From: CANHBY01 sp046342195
GTDB taxonomy: Bacteria > Pseudomonadota > Gammaproteobacteria > Burkholderiales > Burkholderiaceae_C
DNA: 64,000 nt
Direction: 5' to 3'
NCBI GenBank assembly: GCA_046342195.1
Contig: JBKDQE010000057.1
Coordinates: 16,217-80,216, forward strand
Shown: positions 44,238-54,200 of the stretch, piece by piece
How the letters are laid out: every line of letters starts with the position of its first letter
How positions within the stretch are numbered: the first letter of the stretch is position 1
Program-made: the position numbers and the translations under genes
Notes under the pieces: model-generated
The model's database searches: none
Seen by the model: the letters and a program-made list of their open reading frames with translations, nothing else
What the model was told of the DNA's origin: nothing

Positions 44238-45347
44238 ATGACCGCCCCCACCCCTCTCAGCTACGAACAAGCCGGCGTCCACTACGACCTGATTGACCCC
44301 ATCAAGGTGGCTGCACAGCGGGCCGCTGCCACGACAGGCACCCACTTGGGGGCCCATGGCTTCAAGGAAGTCAGCGCCTCACGAGGTGAGTCTGCCTATG
44401 TGGTGGATGTCGGCCCGTTTTATTTGGCCAGCATTATTGAATGCTTGGGTTCCAAAGCCCTGGTGGCCGATGAAATGCAGCGCCTCACGGGCCGCCACAG
44501 CTATCACAACATGGCACAAGACACCTTGGCCATGGCCATCAATGACTTGATCACCGTAGGCGCAACCCCGCTGGTGGCGCAGGCCTACTGGGCTGCTGGT
44601 GGCTCAAAATGGTTCGCTGAGACCGAACGTGCGGCGGCCCTGATTGAAGGCTGGAAGCAGGCCTGTGACGTGTGCCAAGTGGCCTGGGGTGGCGGCGAAA
44701 CCCCAGCGTTGGGCGGCATTGTGGTTGACGGTCGGATTGATCTTGCAGCCAGTTGCACGGGCATTATCCAGCCCAAAAGCCGTCTTTCTGTCGGAGACCG
44801 CCTCGGAGCAGGAGACGCCATCGTGTTATTGGCTTCCAGCGGCATCCATGCCAACGGCCTGAGCCTGGCCCGAAAACTTGCAGAGCAGCTGCCCGAGGGC
44901 TACCTGACCCCGGTTACGCCAGAGCACAGCTACGGCGAAGCTTTGCTGGCTCCAACCTCCCTGTACTCACCGGTCACAGAAGCCCTTTATCGGGCGGGTA
45001 TCATTCCTCATTACTGTGCCAACATCACCGGTCACGGGTGGCGCAAACTCTTGCGTCACCCGGCTGCATTCACCTATCGCATCCACACCTTGCCTGAGGT
45101 TCCGCCCGTTTTGCGCTTTATTCAGAAGCACGCCGCTCACGATGACCGTGAAGCCTACAGCACCTTCAATATGGGGGCCGGCTTTGCGCTGTTTGTTAAA
45201 CCCGAAGAGGCTCAACGCAGCGTCAATGTCGCCGAAGGACAAGGCATTCGGGCTTGGGTGGCGGGTCAGGTCGAAGCAGGCCCTAAACAGTTGTTGATTG
45301 AGCCACTGAACATTATCTTTACAGATAATGACTTGCAGCTACGGTGA
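44238..45347 (+). CDS. PurM-like AIR synthase family protein
   Basis: A 369-residue protein with the two-lobe AIR synthase (PurM/ThiL/SelD) fold. It begins SYEQAGVHYDLID, like PurM, and has MAINDLITVGATPL, GGGETPALGG and SSGIHANGLSLARKL motifs. It lacks the normal PurM TDGVGTKL nucleotide motif; the position holds VDVGPFYLAS instead. It may be the organism's aminoimidazole ribonucleotide synthase, step 5 of purine synthesis, or a paralogue with another small-molecule role. No other pur gene is adjacent. The ribosome-binding site is weak. Confidence 0.6.
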   Translation: MTAPTPLSYEQAGVHYDLIDPIKVAAQRAAATTGTHLGAHGFKEVSASRGESAYVVDVGPFYLASIIECLGSKALVADEMQRLTGRHSYHNMAQDTLAMAINDLITVGATPLVAQAYWAAGGSKWFAETERAAALIEGWKQACDVCQVAWGGGETPALGGIVVDGRIDLAASCTGIIQPKSRLSVGDRLGAGDAIVLLASSGIHANGLSLARKLAEQLPEGYLTPVTPEHSYGEALLAPTSLYSPVTEALYRAGIIPHYCANITGHGWRKLLRHPAAFTYRIHTLPEVPPVLRFIQKHAAHDDREAYSTFNMGAGFALFVKPEEAQRSVNVAEGQGIRAWVAGQVEAGPKQLLIEPLNIIFTDNDLQLR

Positions 45348-45543
45348 TTGCTCCTCACGCCTGAAGGCGGAGGCTTCCCACTTCGTTGATTGCTGCTTAC
45401 GCTTCAGGTTTGAGAGCGCCCGGCGCAACGGCCCGGGGTTTGCGGACTTGTGGCCGGCGCTGGAAACCAGCACATCCTTCAGCCCATCCCATGACACACA
45501 AGTCCAAAGCCGCGCATGATGGTTGCGCCTCTGAGCCTGAGGC
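45348..45543. other. Insertion-sequence debris between PurM-like gene and defence island
   Basis: No intact gene. A hairpin-like segment (GCCTGAAGGCGGAGGCTTCC, 45361-45380) resembles ends of IS200/IS605-type elements, but this is a weak pattern match. Near 45489-45504, CATGACACACAAGTCC is identical to bases 63482-63497, the 3' end of the IS4/Tn5-like transposase fragment at the right edge of the window. Confidence 0.4.
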
Positions 45544-45640
45544 AAATGGCAAACTATGCGAATGACGAACTGGGCCAAAGAAGAATTTGAGACGCTGTCG
45601 CTGGGCGATGCCCGGTTAGATAGGCGAACGGTGATTTTAA
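45544..45640 (+). pseudogene. N-terminal fragment of an IS4/Tn5-like transposase
   Basis: The first about 25 codons after the ATG at about 45562 read TNWAKEEFETLSLGDARLDR, the N-terminal DNA-binding motif of IS4/IS50-type transposases (W-A-x-x-E-F ... LGDARL). Homology stops near 45635, where the sequence enters a small minus-strand gene. It is a broken remnant with no catalytic part. Confidence 0.55.
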
Positions 45641-45795
45641 CTGGGCGCGCGAATTTCGGCCCCAAGATGGGGGCCGCCGTCAGCGCTACGAAAAGTCGTG
45701 TCGACCACCAGCAGCACGTGATCGCAGCCACCGGCCTGCGAACAGTAGCGGCACCGCTGCACACCATCCTGGTCTTCGGTGTCGGTCATGCTCAT
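45637..45795 (-). CDS. Small hypothetical protein, 52 residues
   Basis: A short frame from ATG 45795 with a perfect GAGGAG ribosome-binding site about 6 bp upstream. The product carries CRYC at 15-18 and GGCDH at 22-26, spacing that could bind one metal ion, followed by a hydrophobic VLLVVDTTF. It lies 36 bp behind the hypothetical gene at 45832-46227 on the same strand, so the two are probably one transcript. Its C-terminal end meets transposase debris, so it may be truncated. I know no family for it. Confidence 0.45.
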   Translation of the reverse strand: MSMTDTEDQDGVQRCRYCSQAGGCDHVLLVVDTTFRSADGGPHLGAEIRAPS

Positions 45796-45831
45796 GCTTT
45801 ACTCCTCGCGCAGTTGGCGGATCAAAGTCCT

Positions 45832-46227
45832 TCACCAAAAAATGCTGCTCTCGTCGAAAGATTCAGGCAAAACAAGCTTTTCGTCCACCCGACGTGCTCG
45901 TGCTACTTCGTTGAGTTTGTTGATCAAGACAAAGTTGCTCAATAACTCCAATGATTTAAGAATTTCATTTCTGGCATCAACTTCTATCATTCGCCCTTGC
46001 CGAAACTCTCTGAGAAGGCTGTTAAATGACATCCGACAACGCAGCCATGTGTTTACGCGGGAGTCGGCTGTCATGATCATAGAACCGATAAGAATAATTG
46101 CCGAAGCCCCTGCCTGGAGTATGTAAGCCTCGTAATATTCCCCAGATTGAATCGCAGAAATACTTTCACTGGCAACCCACTCAATCAGTGTCAATAAGTC
46201 TTCCTCTTCCCAAGGCTGGCGGCTCAT
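45832..46227 (-). CDS. Hypothetical helical protein upstream of Zorya
   Basis: A 131-residue protein starting at ATG 46227. The sequence is mainly helical with a hydrophobic stretch (AYILQAGASAIILIGSMIM, about 41-59) and a charged C-terminal part (NKLNEVARARRVDEK). The single hydrophobic segment is compatible with a membrane or buried helix. It is not recognised. It is transcribed away from zorA, beginning 253 bp upstream of it, with a small metal-site-like protein downstream. Reading-frame quality is better than the surrounding debris, which supports a real gene. Confidence 0.55.
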   Translation of the reverse strand: MSRQPWEEEDLLTLIEWVASESISAIQSGEYYEAYILQAGASAIILIGSMIMTADSRVNTWLRCRMSFNSLLREFRQGRMIEVDARNEILKSLELLSNFVLINKLNEVARARRVDEKLVLPESFDESSIFW

Positions 46228-46480
46228 CGTGCTGTGCTCATTCAACAATAAATGATCCGCAGTCTATGGGCGGTCATCTGACAGAGCAAGCCCCCCCACC
46301 CCATCAGACTGGAGGTCACGCGGATTGTTTTGACGGATAGAGACGCACCACGTAACGACGCCCAACGGCTAGCAACACCAGCGAAACGGGTCGGGGCACC
46401 CCATTCATTTAAGATGGCTGGCCAAAAGAACTCTATGGATCGACGCTGAGCCGCCGAAACAAGAACACAAAGCCTTGTCT
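46228..46480. other. Divergent promoter region of the Zorya operon
   Basis: A 253-bp gap between two divergent starts. It must hold the zorA promoter. No Shine-Dalgarno sequence is visible ahead of the zorA ATG at 46481, and no clear operator palindrome was found. Confidence 0.4.
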
Positions 46481-48691
46481 ATGAACTTGCCGTTTTTATC
46501 TTCAGCCCCCCTGCACCTCCTTCTAACGGGCTCATTTCTGGTCGTTCTATCTCTCGTTTTTCTCGTGAGGTTTGTTTTTCCAGCTTGGCGGCAGTCGAGG
46601 CTCCTCAAGAGTGTTCTTCAAGCCCTTGAAGGGAAAGAGCTCCGGGACTCAATCGACCCGCAGGCGCTGGACAAGGCGTTTCCGAAGGAGGGCAAAGTCG
46701 CCCACCTCTGGCGCGAGTACAAGAAGACGCTTTACGCTGTGAGCGGAGAAAGCACGGACGGCATAGCCAAGATGCGCTGGGCATCAACAGCACCCGCAGA
46801 GGTCGTCTGGAACTCGCAGCTTGCGGTGGACCAACGAGTTGGCGCTGAGTTCTTCAAGCATTTGCCAGGAATTTTCACTGGCCTGGGCATCATCGGTACC
46901 TTCTTTGGCCTCATCGAAGGCCTTAGGCTCTTCAAGGTCAGCTCGGATGCCGATATTGTCCGGGGAAGCCTGGAGTCTCTGATGCACTCCGTGGGCGAAG
47001 CGTTTTACGTCTCGGCAGTGGCTATTTCCCTGGCTATCGTTGTGACGTTCATCGAAAAGCTGGTGCTGAGCAGCCTCTACGCAAAGGTTGATGCCATCGC
47101 AGCTAGCCTTGACAGGCGGTTCCCGGCAGCCGTCGCAGAGAAGTTCCTGGAGATGACGGTCGCCCACACTGAAGAATCGGCCACTCAGTTGAAACATCTC
47201 AAGGCGGAACTTCTCAAGGACCTACGCCCCATTCTCCAGGATCTCAGTGACAAGCACACGCAAACCTTAGAGCGTTTGGCCACCTCCGTGCATGATGGGT
47301 TCGGCCACGCGACACGATCACAAATCGACGCGGCTCGCGATCATAGTCAGGCGCTGGGTACAGCCATTTCTGGGGCGATCACCGGGAGCCTTGCCGGGCC
47401 CCTTAACGAAATAAAGCAGGCTGTCCAACAGGCAAGCGGTGCCCAGTCAGCAACTGCGGCCAGGATGCTCCAAGACGTCATGACCAGTTTCAGCCAGAAG
47501 CTGAATGACCTGTTTGGAGGACAGATCTCAGGCATCAACAAGTTGAACCAGCAAACTGCTCAAACGATGCAAGATGCCGTCACCAAGCTCGATGAGTTGG
47601 TGCTTGCCCTACAAGACGCCGGCAAGCGATCCAGCAACTCCATGGCCGAGCAGATGGCAAAAGCGATGGCCGAGATGGAGTCCCGCCAAGCAGCTATCAC
47701 GCAAAACACGCAAGCTCTCGTTGACCAGCTTTGTCAAACCATCGAGCAATTTCAGAAGAGCACGTTTGAGAGGGCGAGCTCCTCAACAGACGAAATGGCC
47801 AGGAGGATGGCCGAGGCTATCGAGAAAATGGAACAGCGCCAAGACAGCATCAACGAACGCACGAGAGAATTCGTCGACCAAATTAAGGCGCTCGTTGACT
47901 TGTCTCAGACCCAGACGAGCGACAAATTGCAGTTAACCCTGCAAACGCTTGGAGAGCAACTTGGTGAAATTCTCAAGAAGTTTCACGACGCCCAACAGAA
48001 AAAAAACGAAGCCCAAGACAAGCGTGAGCAGGAGACGAATGAGCGTACTCAGGCCACTGTTTCCGGGCTGGCGGGCTCTGTCGAGGCCCTAGTGCAACAG
48101 ATTGCTCACGCCTCTTCGAAAATGGAAGAGAGTGTGTCGGCACTCGAAAAGACCACGACCTCGGCCATCTCCAAACTGAGCGATGGCGCGGACCAGGTGA
48201 ACGCTGCAAGCCGTAATTTCACGGCGGCATCTGAGAAAGTCGCGGGGGCGATGAATCAGGCCTCGACTGTCACCACCAACCTGACAAACCTCACGACCGC
48301 ACTCACTGGAGCCTCGTCGTCACTGCAGCAAGGCGTTCAGGACTACCAAGCTCACCGAGACTCCGTCGGCAAGCTCATAAGCGACCTGAATGGCCTGGTC
48401 GCCAATGCGAAGCAGGATGTCAGCATCACTTCGGACGTGCTGCGTCGTATTGAGGCGGCGGCTCAGGAACTCGGCAAGGCGCAGGGTCAAACGGAGCAGT
48501 TCATGACCGGCGTCGCGACGGTTCTCGCTACGGCTCACGAGTCCTTCCGCGAAGCCATGCTCAAGACCGTAGGGGATACCAACCACGAGTTCCACTCGAA
48601 GTTGTCATCAGCCGTCGCTCTCCTGGGCGCCTCCATCAAGGAACTCGACGACGTCCTCAGTACCGCCACACCGAGAGGGTCTAGCAAGTGA
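46481..48691 (+). CDS. zorA: Zorya type I membrane motor protein ZorA (MotA/ExbB/TolQ-like)
   Basis: A 736-residue protein. Three membrane segments are visible: about 11-33, 130-148 (GIFTGLGIIGTFFGL, the MotA/ExbB hallmark) and 172-194. Behind them is a long helical tail (about 200-736), rich in Gln, Ala, Asp and Lys with heptad-like repeats. Known type I ZorA proteins are about 730 residues and form a pentameric proton-driven stator around two ZorB subunits, with the tail projecting into the cytoplasm to signal phage infection to ZorC and ZorD. The start is ATG 46481; the TTG at 46475 is possible. It overlaps zorB by 4 bp. Confidence 0.93.
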   Translation: MNLPFLSSAPLHLLLTGSFLVVLSLVFLVRFVFPAWRQSRLLKSVLQALEGKELRDSIDPQALDKAFPKEGKVAHLWREYKKTLYAVSGESTDGIAKMRWASTAPAEVVWNSQLAVDQRVGAEFFKHLPGIFTGLGIIGTFFGLIEGLRLFKVSSDADIVRGSLESLMHSVGEAFYVSAVAISLAIVVTFIEKLVLSSLYAKVDAIAASLDRRFPAAVAEKFLEMTVAHTEESATQLKHLKAELLKDLRPILQDLSDKHTQTLERLATSVHDGFGHATRSQIDAARDHSQALGTAISGAITGSLAGPLNEIKQAVQQASGAQSATAARMLQDVMTSFSQKLNDLFGGQISGINKLNQQTAQTMQDAVTKLDELVLALQDAGKRSSNSMAEQMAKAMAEMESRQAAITQNTQALVDQLCQTIEQFQKSTFERASSSTDEMARRMAEAIEKMEQRQDSINERTREFVDQIKALVDLSQTQTSDKLQLTLQTLGEQLGEILKKFHDAQQKKNEAQDKREQETNERTQATVSGLAGSVEALVQQIAHASSKMEESVSALEKTTTSAISKLSDGADQVNAASRNFTAASEKVAGAMNQASTVTTNLTNLTTALTGASSSLQQGVQDYQAHRDSVGKLISDLNGLVANAKQDVSITSDVLRRIEAAAQELGKAQGQTEQFMTGVATVLATAHESFREAMLKTVGDTNHEFHSKLSSAVALLGASIKELDDVLSTATPRGSSK

Positions 48692-49398
48692 TTGGACGCC
48701 GTAGCCCTTCGCAGCGACGCGCCACGGATGAAGCCGAGAAGCCCTTCTGGATTTCGTTTTCGGACCTCATGACAGCTCTGATGGTGCTGTTCCTCGTCGT
48801 CATGGCCGTTGCCCTGCTTGCAGTCACCCGGACCGTATCCGAGCGAGAGAAACGCGAGGCCGAGTACAAAGCCGACATTGACAACTGTATGGCGCTTGCG
48901 GTCGAAGCGGCCCACAGACATGAGGGAGTCCGCGTCGACCTGCGCCGCAATGTCATCGACTTCGGTGACCGAGCCCGCTTCGCCTTCAACAGCTCGTTGC
49001 TGAGCTCCGAGCAGGAAGGTGTGCTCCGTCAGTTCGTGCCAGAGCTCCTCACGATGGCAGACAACCCCACCTGCAAACGTGTACTCAAACGAATCGTCGT
49101 CGAGGGATACACCGACAAGACGGGCAATTATCTGGCCAACCTGAACCTCAGCCTCATGCGCAGCCAACGTGTGCTTTGTGCCATGTTTAAGACCAACGGC
49201 AGCTATCCACTTAGTGACGCCCAGATGGAAGCCGTCCGCGATGTCTTCCTGGTCGGTGGCTTCGCATTCAACTCGTCAAAGGACACTCCCGAAGAAAGCC
49301 GTCGAGTCGAGATGCGAATCGAGTTCCTCGGAGTCGACGAGAAACGCGTCGAGCAACCCAAGGGTGCATCTGGCGGCTTTGGAACCTGCGCCATCTGA
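48688..49398 (+). CDS. zorB: Zorya type I protein ZorB (MotB/OmpA-like)
   Basis: A 236-residue protein. One membrane helix (FWISFSDLMTALMVLFLVVM, about 20-39) carries aspartate D26, matching the proton-carrying residue of the ZorB/MotB family. The periplasmic OmpA/MotB-like domain (about 80-220) contains IVVEGYTDKTG and SLMRSQRV, the peptidoglycan-binding motifs. It starts with GTG, overlapping the zorA stop (GTGA), so expression is coupled. With ZorA it should form the membrane motor that senses or drives the defence response. Confidence 0.93.
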   Translation: MIGRRSPSQRRATDEAEKPFWISFSDLMTALMVLFLVVMAVALLAVTRTVSEREKREAEYKADIDNCMALAVEAAHRHEGVRVDLRRNVIDFGDRARFAFNSSLLSSEQEGVLRQFVPELLTMADNPTCKRVLKRIVVEGYTDKTGNYLANLNLSLMRSQRVLCAMFKTNGSYPLSDAQMEAVRDVFLVGGFAFNSSKDTPEESRRVEMRIEFLGVDEKRVEQPKGASGGFGTCAI

Positions 49399-49402
49399 CA
49401 CC

Positions 49403-51226
49403 ATGGATCCACTGAAGTTTCTATCGAACCAGCTTAAACAAGTGAATGGGCAAAGCCCCGTCTCAATACAGCCCTGCGACGAGATTGATGAGGTCATTGC
49501 CGAGCTGGAGAAGCGGCTACGCAAGGGAAGTTCGAACGAAGAACCACGCGACCTACAAGTTGAGGCCGTCAGAAAGTTCTGGCTCAAGGGTGAATTTGAC
49601 TCGATGAGGGAGGCCAGGCTGGTTTGCTTCGGCCTGGCCGTTTGCGCTTGGAACGACCGACGCTGCCTGATGGAAGATCCCGAGCGGCTCGATATCGTCT
49701 TGGCTGGTTTGCACGAATGGGAGCCCACCCCCAGACTATTCAGAAAGTGTTACCAGGGCCTGCTACGCAGCTACTTCGACTACGACGGTCTCGGCTACGA
49801 GGGAGACGTACCCACCAACGGGAAAAACAACTGGCTTCGGGTGCAAACATATCTGCGCGAGAAAGCAAAGCTTCTCAAACTCCCCGCCGGCAATCCAGAC
49901 TGGGTAGAGTGCGTCCTTGCCAACAAGGGGCTCTTCTCGGAGAACCCTTGCGCCACTTATGCCAAGGATTGGTTGGATGGCCGCGAAGACAAGGTCAAAC
50001 AGGTTCGAGAGCTTCTAGGCATCTCTGACGCCAGTTGGTTTACCCACGAACTGGTGCTTTCGCAAATCATGCGGGTATGTGGTCTGGCCGATCCAACATT
50101 CACCAGAATGGTGACTCGCTTGCTGGCACTGCTCGGCAACAATGAAGTGCTGAAGGATCGAGGCCTGCGGATGCTGCTGAACAGGTACGCTCAGGTCCCG
50201 CAAACTCGCCAGCTCCCCGAACTAAAGGACTACAGCGTCAACGCATGGGGGAATCCGTGGCTTCCCTCGAACGACCATCAATGGGGCGGCGTCACTGAGG
50301 AAGCCCGGCAAATGGTCGTGGACTGGCTGAAGCTCGAGTTAATCGAGCTGTTCTTCACGAAACTTGCCGAGGACACCGAGGAATCTGAGTCCCAGGAAAA
50401 GACGAGCAAAGTCAAGACGCTTAGAAGACTCGAGTTCTGGAAGCAGTACGTACCTCTGATGAGCATCCATTTCGCGCTAGGTACCCGCGCCAAGTACTCG
50501 CCAAAACGCGACTTCGTCGAGCTTCGAGCCAAGATGGAAGGGCTAACAGTCAGCCTGGAGGACAGCACCCCCTCTAACAACGCCTTCATCATGACCATGG
50601 GCGACTTGGTCGCGGTCGAGTTCAGCGGGGAGTCAAATGCCTTCTATGGGTACAGCTTAAAACAAACTCTACCCTTTGACCTCACCAAGCCTGTGCGAAG
50701 CGGCCCCGTCAACGGCAGGAATTCTCTGAAGAACGATAACCGGCTCCTTTACCTCACGCATCAGGACAACATCCTCGGCTACCCTGAATGGGAAGACCGC
50801 TTCAAGCACGCGCTTCAAGACAACTTCGGCTTGGTGCCAGGGCAAAAGCAGCGTACTCCAGCCCCCGGAAGACCGGCCAAGCCTGGGCCAGTGCCAGAGG
50901 TTGTTCCTCGATCGGCAGCAACGCGGGCCGAGGCGAGCCTTTCGCCCAAGAGCTTAGAAGGGCGCCGTCAGTCATCAAGCGCATCGCCAACGCCTGCCAG
51001 TCCTGCACAACGTGCCAGGCTGACCCCTAAGGCTGAGACTTACAGCGATGCGAACCTGAAGCAACTGGCCAAGCGCTTCAACGCAAAAGTCATTGACAAC
51101 CGATCGAAAGGTGGAGCCCTCTGGCTCTCATCGATCAGCAATCTCGCTGAGGCCGCTCCGATCCTGAAGGCTTGGGGTTTCAAGTACTCCAAAAACAAGG
51201 GTTGGTGGAAGGAAGGCAGTGAATGA
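49403..51226 (+). CDS. zorC: Zorya type I protein ZorC (EH-signature domain)
   Basis: A 607-residue cytoplasmic protein of the ZorC/EH_Signature type, starting at ATG 49403, 4 bp after the zorB stop. The mostly helical N-terminal part covers about 1-330, and HFALGTRAKYSP is at about 355. A Pro/Ser-rich linker is at about 485-545, followed by a small C-terminal domain (YSDANLKQLAKRFNAKVIDNR ... WGFKYSKNKGWWK) that looks like a DNA- or clamp-binding module. In type I Zorya, ZorC binds DNA and acts with ZorD on invading DNA. It is recognised mainly from its position and the EH-type core. Confidence 0.85.
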   Translation: MDPLKFLSNQLKQVNGQSPVSIQPCDEIDEVIAELEKRLRKGSSNEEPRDLQVEAVRKFWLKGEFDSMREARLVCFGLAVCAWNDRRCLMEDPERLDIVLAGLHEWEPTPRLFRKCYQGLLRSYFDYDGLGYEGDVPTNGKNNWLRVQTYLREKAKLLKLPAGNPDWVECVLANKGLFSENPCATYAKDWLDGREDKVKQVRELLGISDASWFTHELVLSQIMRVCGLADPTFTRMVTRLLALLGNNEVLKDRGLRMLLNRYAQVPQTRQLPELKDYSVNAWGNPWLPSNDHQWGGVTEEARQMVVDWLKLELIELFFTKLAEDTEESESQEKTSKVKTLRRLEFWKQYVPLMSIHFALGTRAKYSPKRDFVELRAKMEGLTVSLEDSTPSNNAFIMTMGDLVAVEFSGESNAFYGYSLKQTLPFDLTKPVRSGPVNGRNSLKNDNRLLYLTHQDNILGYPEWEDRFKHALQDNFGLVPGQKQRTPAPGRPAKPGPVPEVVPRSAATRAEASLSPKSLEGRRQSSSASPTPASPAQRARLTPKAETYSDANLKQLAKRFNAKVIDNRSKGGALWLSSISNLAEAAPILKAWGFKYSKNKGWWKEGSE

Positions 51227-54200
51227 GCATTTTCGGCCTGTTTAAAAAATCGCGCGCCAAAGAGGACGGCCAGCGGTGGATGAGATCGTTAACAGATCTA
51301 GGCGTGCGGCTGAGCACCTCACTCGATCACGGCGAACCACTCGAAACCGAGGGCCTGGGCAGTGCGCTTCGCCAGATGCTTGACGACGGCTTGGCAGAGG
51401 AGTCTCAGGACGGCTACTTGATCGCTTGGGACAGCCTCTTCGAGGCCTGCAGCTTGCCAGACTACGAGGGCCTGTTTGAAGCATTGGCACTTCCCGTCCA
51501 GACCCAGCTTCGCCCTGTTCTTTCATCGCGAGGCGCCATCGTCGATGAGAACTTCTCCATCATTTTAGGCCCGTGGGTCAATGATGCCGGACAAGATACC
51601 AGCCCAGGATACGCTGGAGCATCGCTCCAACTGGGGGGGTATTCTGAATGGATGACCCAGTCACACTGGGAGCTCTTCAAGGCAGTCAAAACATTTGCCC
51701 AGCGCACTCCGGAGCACAGGACAGAGCATTCGCAGCGGCTCGCCTGGGGGCGTATCCGACGCCTGGCATTGGCAGCCAACGCCGTCCTGAGCGACTTCCT
51801 GGTGAAGACGGTTGTCCTCACGCCAGAGCGCCTCGACCTCGCATTCCGAAAATCGGATGCGGTATCTGACGACACCGTGATCGAGGTCATACCGGGGTTC
51901 GTGGATGCTCCGGATGACTGGCTGACGGAATTCGACCGGTTCGATCGTGTCGCCAACCGATACGACCTTCCGACCGAGGACGGCGGACTGGTTCAGGTCG
52001 TCATCTCTCCTGAGGTTCGCACCGTCCTGGAACAAGTTAAACGCCTTCCAGCAAGGCGGATTGCTGGATCGAGGGCTCAAGCCTTCCTCGTGAATCCCTT
52101 TGCAACGCTCGGTGAAGCGGCATCTGCTGTCATCGACGAAGCCCAGTTTGAACGGGCCAAAGCCGACGCAGGGCTTCTGTTTGAGCGCTTCACACCGGTG
52201 GTCGAGCGGGACGCCAGCGGCTTCCCTGAGAAGGTGGGGCTTTGTATCGAGTGCGCAGACTCTGGCGGGCTGGTCTCATCCGATGTGGTCGACCTTTCGG
52301 ACGATGAGCTGAAGCGCTTCATGGGTCGGCTCGAGCACGCACTGAGCCGCGGGCACCAGCTGGTCTTCTGGGACGGGCGGGAACTGGAGGTCAGGCATGA
52401 AGCGGAGAACCACCTCAAGGTGCTACGCCTGGCGCTGGACCAGCGACACATGCCACGCGTTTTGGTCACCTATGACCAGGTGCACGACCTCTCCGCATAT
52501 TCGTCTCGAGTCGAGGGGGTCGGCGTCGAGAAAACCTACTACTCGCCCTACATCGCAAAGAGAAAAGACGGCGAGGGATGGTTCCCCGAGAACGTCTTCC
52601 CAATCATCGCCTACACCCCCGAGGGCAGCGATGATCCAGTGGCCATTCCCGTCAACAATGAGGCCATCGAGACGCTCCGGAAGTCAGCAGAAGAAGCCGA
52701 ATGTCGGGGCGAATCAGAACTCTCCCTGCCCTGGCTACCTAAGCCGATCAAGGTTGATGAGGCCCAACGAATCGTAAATACTTTCGCCGAGGTTCTCGAC
52801 GAGGTCAATGAACGCAAGTTCGCCCCGGAGAAGCGAACGCCGCCGGGCCAAAAAACCAAGAAGACCCTGGTACTCCGAGCGAACATCGAGTCGGTCGACT
52901 ACGAGGAGAAGCGCGAGGCGGCCCTCCGACTCAAGAACCATCAGCCTCGGGTGCCCAAGACTCTTTCGCAGCAGGCGAAGCTCCTGGACCATCAGCGTGA
53001 AGGTGTCAGCAGACTGCAGTACCTATTCAGCCTAAGAACCGACCTCAATGTGCGCGGCATGGTCCTGGCCGACGACATGGGTCTGGGCAAGACCTTTCAG
53101 CTCCTCACGCTCATGGCTTTCATCATTGAGGAAGCACCAGCAGCGAAGCCCATGCTGGTTGTTGCCCCGATCTCGCTGCTCGAGAACTGGCAAGAAGAGG
53201 CAGAGAAGTTCTACCCAGGAGCCTTCCGGATCCTGACGGCTTACGGCGACGCCCTGGCCCCTCTTCGGGTGCCGCGGAAAAGCATCGACGAAAGACTGCG
53301 GACCGAAGACGGGCTGGTCAAGTTCTTGAAGCCTGGCTGGCTAGGTGAGGCTCAGATCGTCTTGACGACCTACGAAACGCTGAGAGACCTGGAGTTCTCG
53401 TTCGCTGCACAGCACTGGTCCTTGATGGTCTGCGATGAAGCTCAGCGCATCAAAAACCCTGCGACGATGGTGACCCGGGCCGCGAAAAAGCAGAACGCCG
53501 AGTTCAAGATTGCCTGCACCGGAACCCCCGTTGAGAACACGCTCGCCGACCTGTGGTGCCTGTTCGACTTCGTCCAACCCGGTCTTCTTGGTGCGCTCAA
53601 CGAATTCGGACGGACCTATCGGCGCCCAATTGAGATTGATGACCGAGACGAGGTGGGCAAGCAGCGCATCGAGGAGCTTCGGCAACGGATCGACCCGCAG
53701 ATTCTTCGCCGCACCAAGCTGGAGGTCGCGAAAGACCTTCCCAAGAAAACCGTGGTCGACGACTGCCGCCGTCTGGCTCTGTCTACGACTCAGCGACAGC
53801 TATACGCCCGGGCGACTGAAGACTTCAAAAAGCGCGGTGACCTAGGGGCACACACTCCCTTCAAGAATCACCTAGGGTTATTGTACTATCTGCGACTGGT
53901 CTGCACGGACCCACGTCGTCATGGACTGACCGTCTTCAAGCCGGAACCCCTGACCCATTACCGGCAAGCCGCGCCGAAGCTGGACTGGCTACTTACCCAG
54001 CTTCGCCGAATCGAACAGCAAGGAGAGAAGGCCATCATCTTCTGTGAGTTCAGGAACATTCAGCGCCTGCTGCAGCATTACATCGCTGAAATGTTCGGGT
54101 TCGAGGCTGACATCATCAACGGGGACACCACGGCTTCGGCCAGCAGCGCAACGAGCCGGCAAAAGCGCATCAAGGCTTTTCAGGAGAAACCTGGTTTCGG

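Noticed and set aside
45361..45380. IS200/IS605 end or TnpB guide-RNA remnant
   Set aside because: Only a short hairpin-like resemblance; no tnpA or tnpB sequence nearby, so it is mentioned only as debris.
49169..49402. N-terminal extension of zorC inside zorB
   Set aside because: It lies wholly within zorB in another frame; the ATG at 49403 follows the zorB stop by 4 bp and fits the ZorC length.
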